Notes under the pieces: generated by a model
Seen by the model: the letters and a program-made list of their open reading frames with translations, nothing else
Database searches by the model: none
What the model was told of the DNA's origin: nothing
Assembly (NCBI RefSeq): GCF_003797125.1
Contig: NZ_RKKE01000002.1
Coordinates: 471,661-535,660 of the forward strand
Length of the DNA: 64,000 nt
From: Shewanella frigidimarina
Lineage (GTDB): Bacteria > Pseudomonadota > Gammaproteobacteria > Enterobacterales > Shewanellaceae
Direction: 5' to 3'
Program-made: the position numbers and the translations under genes
Part shown: piece after piece, positions 60,384 through 64,000 of the stretch
Numbering within the stretch: the first letter of the stretch is position 1
How the letters are laid out: the number at the start of each line of letters is the position of its first letter

Positions 60384-60896
60384 TTACTCCTGTAACAACA
60401 TTTGGATTTCTTGCTCGTAGGCGGGAATGTTTTCAGTAAAAAAACCCATGTGAGTTTGCACTAATTCACCTTTACGATTGAACAAAAAGCTACTTGGCAT
60501 ACCCTGTAAGTCAAAGGCTTGAGCAATATCACCTTCAGGATCAAAACGAAGATTAAATGTTGCTGGCAGCTTGCTCAAAAACTCATGGGCTAAGGCGGTA
60601 TCAACATCAAGATTAATCGCTACAACCTCTAAACCTTGCTGTTGATATTTAGCCTGAATTGCATTCATCCACGGAAATGATTTACGGCACGGAGCACACC
60701 AAGATGCCCAAAAATCAACATAAACCACTTTGCCAGCAAACTGTTGCAGACTGACACTTGCGCCTTGTTGATCTAACACATGATGTTCTAATGAGGGAGC
60801 GGCTTGAGCTTGGGCATTAACACCTAACCCAATAGCCAAACTCAACGCGATAAACTTAATGTTACGAAAATGACAAAATAACCCAATTGACATCAT
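60384..60896 (-). CDS. TlpA-like thiol:disulfide oxidoreductase
   Basis: A 170-residue exported thioredoxin-fold protein. A signal peptide ends about AQA near 32; the fold has FAGKVVYVDFWASWCAPCRK with the active Cys67 and Cys70 (CAPC), and the cis-Pro in QGMPSSFLF near 135. I start at 60896 (AGGTG 6 bp upstream) rather than the ATG at 60929, since the latter may lie upstream of the transcript start. It probably keeps the Cys pair of the DUF4266 lipoprotein or a haem protein reduced (inference). Confidence 0.92.
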   Translation of the reverse strand: MMSIGLFCHFRNIKFIALSLAIGLGVNAQAQAAPSLEHHVLDQQGASVSLQQFAGKVVYVDFWASWCAPCRKSFPWMNAIQAKYQQQGLEVVAINLDVDTALAHEFLSKLPATFNLRFDPEGDIAQAFDLQGMPSSFLFNRKGELVQTHMGFFTENIPAYEQEIQMLLQE

Positions 60897-60940
60897 ATTT
60901 TCACCTAATGAACCGATAGCAAACAACATAGGCCACCAAT

Positions 60941-60957
60941 CTTAAGATTTACTTAAG
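60941..60957. promoter_or_regulatory. QseB/PmrA-type box CTTAAG-N5-CTTAAG
   Basis: CTTAAG-ATTTA-CTTAAG, the PmrA/QseB direct-repeat form (CTTAAK-N5-CTTAAK) with no mismatch. It is 45 bp before the tlpA-like ATG. On the minus strand, further upstream at 60962-60979, a second 11-bp-period repeat (TCTTTAC-N4-TCTTTAC) is found. Confidence 0.7.
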
Positions 60958-61012
60958 CATTGTAAAGATATCGTAAAGACCATTTATGCCATTCAAAAAA
61001 ATGAAACTAACA

Positions 61013-61579
61013 TTAGCCGCCAATCATTTTCGACACGATGCCTTTATCGTTGCCTGACTCCGCCACTAAAATCCCTGCTAAATGTAAACTAATAAAAGGG
61101 ATGAAATACCACAATGCCAACTTATGAATCGTTTCAGCCTGCTGTTCTATTGCTTCAGGACCAAACTTGAGTAACAAACCTGTTATTACCGATAACGCTA
61201 CGCCGGCATAAAAGACCCAATACACCCATGCCTGAAACTTTTGCTTTGTGGTAGCTTGGCGTGAAAAAGGTGACGGATAATGCAGACCAAATTTAGCCAT
61301 ATAAACAAACCGAGCGAATACAAATACCCCAACCGCATAGCCAAAATAAATATGCCACTGGAACATAACGCCACGAATACCTTTGGCAATGCTCACCGCT
61401 TGTTTATCGGTAATAATGACATCTATTTTCGCTAAGCCTTGATGAATTATGGCGGCCATATGGTTTTTCTCCATCCACCCAAGCCTTAGTAATACAGTTA
61501 ATAACATCACCATCATAGTCAATGCCAATCCCCAATGAATAAGACGATGGAGTCGTGGATAAGTAGTCTGTGTTTGCAT
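61013..61579 (-). CDS. Cytochrome b561 family protein
   Basis: A 188-residue membrane protein with four helices. Haem-ligand His candidates are in LHRLIHWGLALT (helix 1, His 11/15), WHIYFGYAVGVFVFARF (helix 2) and PFISLHLAGILVAE (helix 4). It is of the short b561/Ni-hydrogenase cytochrome b type that passes electrons between quinol and periplasmic partners. I start at the ATG at 61579 (GAGG 6 bp upstream). It is 116 bp upstream of the tlpA-like gene, probably in the same operon but with a second promoter between. Confidence 0.92.
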   Translation of the reverse strand: MQTQTTYPRLHRLIHWGLALTMMVMLLTVLLRLGWMEKNHMAAIIHQGLAKIDVIITDKQAVSIAKGIRGVMFQWHIYFGYAVGVFVFARFVYMAKFGLHYPSPFSRQATTKQKFQAWVYWVFYAGVALSVITGLLLKFGPEAIEQQAETIHKLALWYFIPFISLHLAGILVAESGNDKGIVSKMIGG

Positions 61580-61628
61580 AAAAACCTCGGTAGGATTGCG
61601 ATGATGGGGGCCATTATCACGCCGGAAT

Positions 61629-61645
61629 CTTAACAATCACTTATG
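61629..61645. promoter_or_regulatory. Possible second QseB/PmrA-type box before cytochrome b561
   Basis: CTTAAC-AATCA-CTTATG: both halves match CTTAAG at five of six bases with the same 5-bp spacer as the box at 60941. It lies 50 bp before the ATG at 61579. Confidence 0.5.
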
Positions 61646-61716
61646 GATAACAAAAATCGGAAAATAATCTAAAACATGACACTATGGCAATAAAATAACT
61701 TTGAACGGACTCACAC

Positions 61717-62108
61717 ATGACTCATTTACTACACAAAACTCGACAAACAGCATTATTCCTTGCAGGTATAGGCACGTCATTAGGCGGGCTTTATACCTTA
61801 TTCCCACAATGGGCTGTCGAAAACCTTAACCAGTTAGCTTATCACTCCAGTGACACGATATTTATTCAGCATTGGGGATTTATGGTGCTAATGGTAGGGG
61901 GAGTTTTTTTATTGCGATGGTGCGTTCAACTTGGATAAAACCGCTGTTTTGTATTGCGCTAATTGAAAAGCTATTTTTTGTTAGCTTGGTATTGAGCAAT
62001 GCCAATCAAGCTTTTGTCGATGGGTTTTGGTTATCAATGGTAATGGACTGTATCATTTGTGCTTATATCGCCGCATATTTATGGTTCTGCCGAACCACTG
62101 GTGATTAA
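61717..62108 (+). pseudogene. Membrane protein gene split by a -1 frameshift (or programmed shift)
   Basis: The first frame (61717-61938) starts MTHLLHKTRQTALFLAGIGT and has two membrane segments; the second (about 61905-62108, in the -1 frame) carries on with TWIKPLFCIALIEKLFFVSLV and more membrane segments. Joined they form a protein of about 130 residues with four helices, as small hypothetical proteins of this kind in relatives have (from memory). The joint is at T-TTT-TTA (61905-61911), a canonical slippery heptamer in the zero frame. It may be a disrupted gene, a sequencing error in the T7 run, or programmed frameshifting. Confidence 0.6.
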
Positions 62109-62132
62109 CTTTTTAAGTTAGACAAACTTAAT

Positions 62133-62342
62133 TTAGTCGACACTATCTGGCGGTGCCGCAACATCGCATTTTTTACAATTAAGGATCATTCCTAATTGTT
62201 GTTGCCGACCTTCGATTGTCGTCACCCAAAGGCGAACAGTCCAAGGCGGACTATGGCGTACATGCTGAAAGTGACCACAGCCTAATTCTGCAACCCAATG
62301 CTGTTCTTCATCCAAATGATAACCGATAATTTTTTGCTGCAT
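62133..62342 (-). CDS. DUF3565 small protein
   Basis: A 69-residue cytoplasmic protein. The pattern IIGYHLDEEQHWVAELGCGH then FQHVRHSPPWTVRLW and the CKKC pair near the end match the DUF3565 (pressure-regulated protein) family. Cys/His residues (GCGH, CKKC) suggest a zinc-bound fold. The function is unknown. Confidence 0.85.
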   Translation of the reverse strand: MQQKIIGYHLDEEQHWVAELGCGHFQHVRHSPPWTVRLWVTTIEGRQQQLGMILNCKKCDVAAPPDSVD

Positions 62343-62452
62343 CCTAGTTCACCCAATCTTAAATGTCTTAGATCACCATAGAATGAAAATTTTCTGCTGA
62401 AACAATAATACCAATAGCAATTCAAATAACACGAGCACGGTTTACACCTACA

Positions 62453-62479
62453 AAAAAGCCTGAACAAGTCAGGCTTTTT
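62453..62479 (-). terminator. Terminator after der
   Basis: AAAAAGCCTGA / TCAGGCTTTTT with a 5-base loop. It lies about 60 bp past the der stop. Confidence 0.9.
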
Positions 62480-62499
62480 GAGCGATAAATAACGTAGTT

Positions 62500-62538
62500 C
62501 AATACTAAGTTATTCCAATACTAAGTTATTCCAATACT
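62500..62538. repeat. Tandem 16-bp repeat before the der stop
   Basis: Two copies of CAATACTAAGTTATTC and a part of a third (CAATACT), between the der stop and its terminator. It will be part of the der transcript 3' end. Confidence 0.85.
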
Positions 62539-62541
62539 ATA

Positions 62542-64000
62542 TTACTTAGTACGATCGCGAATGTGGCTCATTGCACGCTTACGACGACGCTCTTGACCTA
62601 CGGTCAATTTCTCGGTTCTACCTTCAAACGGGTTAGCACCTTCATGGAAACGTAACTGAATTGGCGTACCAACTACTTTTAATGAACGACGGAAGTAGTT
62701 CATCATGTAGCGCTTGTACGAATCAGGTAGCTTCTTAACTTGGTTACCATGAATAACTACGATTGGTGGGTTATAACCGCCAGCGTGAGCATATTTAAGC
62801 TTCACACGACGACCATTCACCAATGGTGGTTGATGATCATCTTGCGACATTTGCATAACACGAGTAAGCATTGATGTGCTTACACGACGTGTAGCACTGT
62901 CGTAGGCTTCTTCAATTGACTCATATAAATGGCCAACGCCAGTGCCATGTAATGCCGAAATAAAGTGAATACGGGCGAAATCGATAAAGCCTAAACGGCG
63001 ATCAAGTTCGCTTTTAACACGGTCTTTGACTTTTTGATCAATACCGTCCCACTTGTTTATCGCAATAACCAATGCACGACCTGCGTTTAAGGTAAAACCT
63101 AATAAACCAAGATCTTGTTCTGCAATCCCTTCGCGTGCATCGATAACCAACAATACTACGTTAGCATCTTCAACCGCTTTCAAGGTTTTAATTACCGAGA
63201 ATTTCTCAATAACTTCATTTACTTTACTGCGACGACGAACACCAGCAGTATCAATTAATACGTACTCTCTACCTTCGCGTGACATTGGAATGTAAATACT
63301 GTCACGAGTGGTGCCTGGCTCGTCATAAACAACAACACGTTCTTCGCCGAGGATACGGTTAATCAGTGTTGATTTACCCACGTTAGGCTTACCAATAATA
63401 GCGAGCTTAATCGGTAAGTTTTGCAGGCGTTCTTGTTCGGCTTCAGCTTCTTCTTCAGTGTATTCACGTTCAACTTGCTCGCCTTCTTCGTCGAGTTCGC
63501 GAACAATACCCATAGCTTCGGCATAAGGCGTTAGTGCGTAGTCAATCATGTTGGTCACACCACGGCCTTGCGCGGCAGCCATTTGATAGACTTCACCTAA
63601 ACCTAGAGACCAAAATTCACCACAAGCAGAATCGGCATCAATACCGTCAACTTTGTTGGCAACCACAAAAGTGACTTTATCGCGGCTACGTAAATGCTGA
63701 GCAATCGCTAAATCGGCAGCCGTCATACCAGCACGAGCATCGGTCATAAATAATACGACATCAGCTTCTTCAATCGCGGCCAATGACTGTTCAGCCATTT
63801 TGGTTTCGATCCCCTCTTCGCTGCCATCAATACCGCCAGTATCAACAACGATAAACTCGTAGCCAGCTAAAAAAGCACGGCCGTATTTACGGTCACGTGT
63901 TAAACCTGGGAAATCAGCGACTAACGCATCACGAGTACGAGTAAGACGGTTAAATAATGTCGATTTGCCGACATTCGGTCGCCCTACAAGGGCCACAACA
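62542..64000 (-). CDS. der: Ribosome assembly GTPase Der (start cut by window)
   Basis: Der (EngA) has two GTPase domains and acts in 50S subunit assembly. The visible 486 residues include G1 sites [15 protein letters not shown] near the start and [15 protein letters not shown] near 205, [10 protein letters not shown] and NKWDG of the second domain, and the C-terminal KH-like part ending MSHIRDRTK. Only the first few codons lie beyond 64000. The order xseA ... der is kept from E. coli with a large insertion between. Confidence 0.98.

Overview
The window looks like a piece of a gammaproteobacterial chromosome, most probably a low-GC Shewanella (inference). The reasons are the layout of the lateral-free polar flagellar cluster with flgOP and flgT, the gene order purL-mltF-tadA-guaA-guaB-xseA-der, a cydABX operon, a GlyGly-CTERM style protein, and AT-rich intergenic DNA. 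No phage, plasmid, insertion sequence, integrase or CRISPR array was seen.

Positions 1-18130 hold the axial half of a polar flagellum cluster. On the minus strand are two near-identical long flagellin genes, flgL-K-J-I-H-G-F, flgE-D-C-B, cheR and cheV; on the plus strand are flgA, flgM and flgN. The promoters can be read directly: sigma-54 sites (GG-N10-GC) precede flgF, flgB, flgA and flgT, and sigma-28 sites (TAAA-N15-GCCG) precede the first flagellin, flgM and flgOP. This is the expected two-step hierarchy in which FlgM (anti-sigma-28) is itself made from a sigma-28 promoter. Between flgN and flgT lie a chalcone-isomerase-like protein, a DUF2947 protein, a TPR-SGNH fusion protein and tRNA-Arg(CCT). 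The flagellar set ends with flgT (minus) and flgOP (plus) near 24.6 kb.

Positions 24673-33700 hold an outer membrane barrel, a TetR regulator divergent from an RND efflux pair with two matching operator palindromes between them, a Cache-domain chemoreceptor, and a host-attachment-family protein. Positions 34059-36898 are cydABX (cytochrome bd oxidase). A 26-codon gene with promoter, ribosome site and terminator sits at 37677. Positions 38038-49297 are housekeeping genes in the same order as in E. coli: purL, mltF, tadA, guaA, guaB, xseA, plus a 39-codon very basic ORF between mltF and tadA.

Between xseA and der, where E. coli has almost nothing, lie about 13 kb of envelope genes. The first half is an OmpA-like lipoprotein, a choice-of-anchor protein, a PepSY-RR-HK operon and a DUF3300 protein; three of these transcription units share a 16-bp direct-repeat motif (TTCAGYTWAYGTTCAT), which I propose is the site of the local response regulator. 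The second half is one apparent operon: cytochrome b561, a TlpA-like thioredoxin, a small DUF4266 lipoprotein ending in CGCN, a DUF3570 outer membrane barrel, an ApbE flavin transferase, and a QseB/PmrA-like response regulator with its kinase. CTTAAG-N5-CTTAAG-type boxes in front of it suggest autoregulation. This poorly described envelope redox module is the most interesting system in the window. A small membrane-protein gene split across a U-UUU-UUA slippery heptamer, a DUF3565 gene and the GTPase gene der (cut by the window end) close the region.
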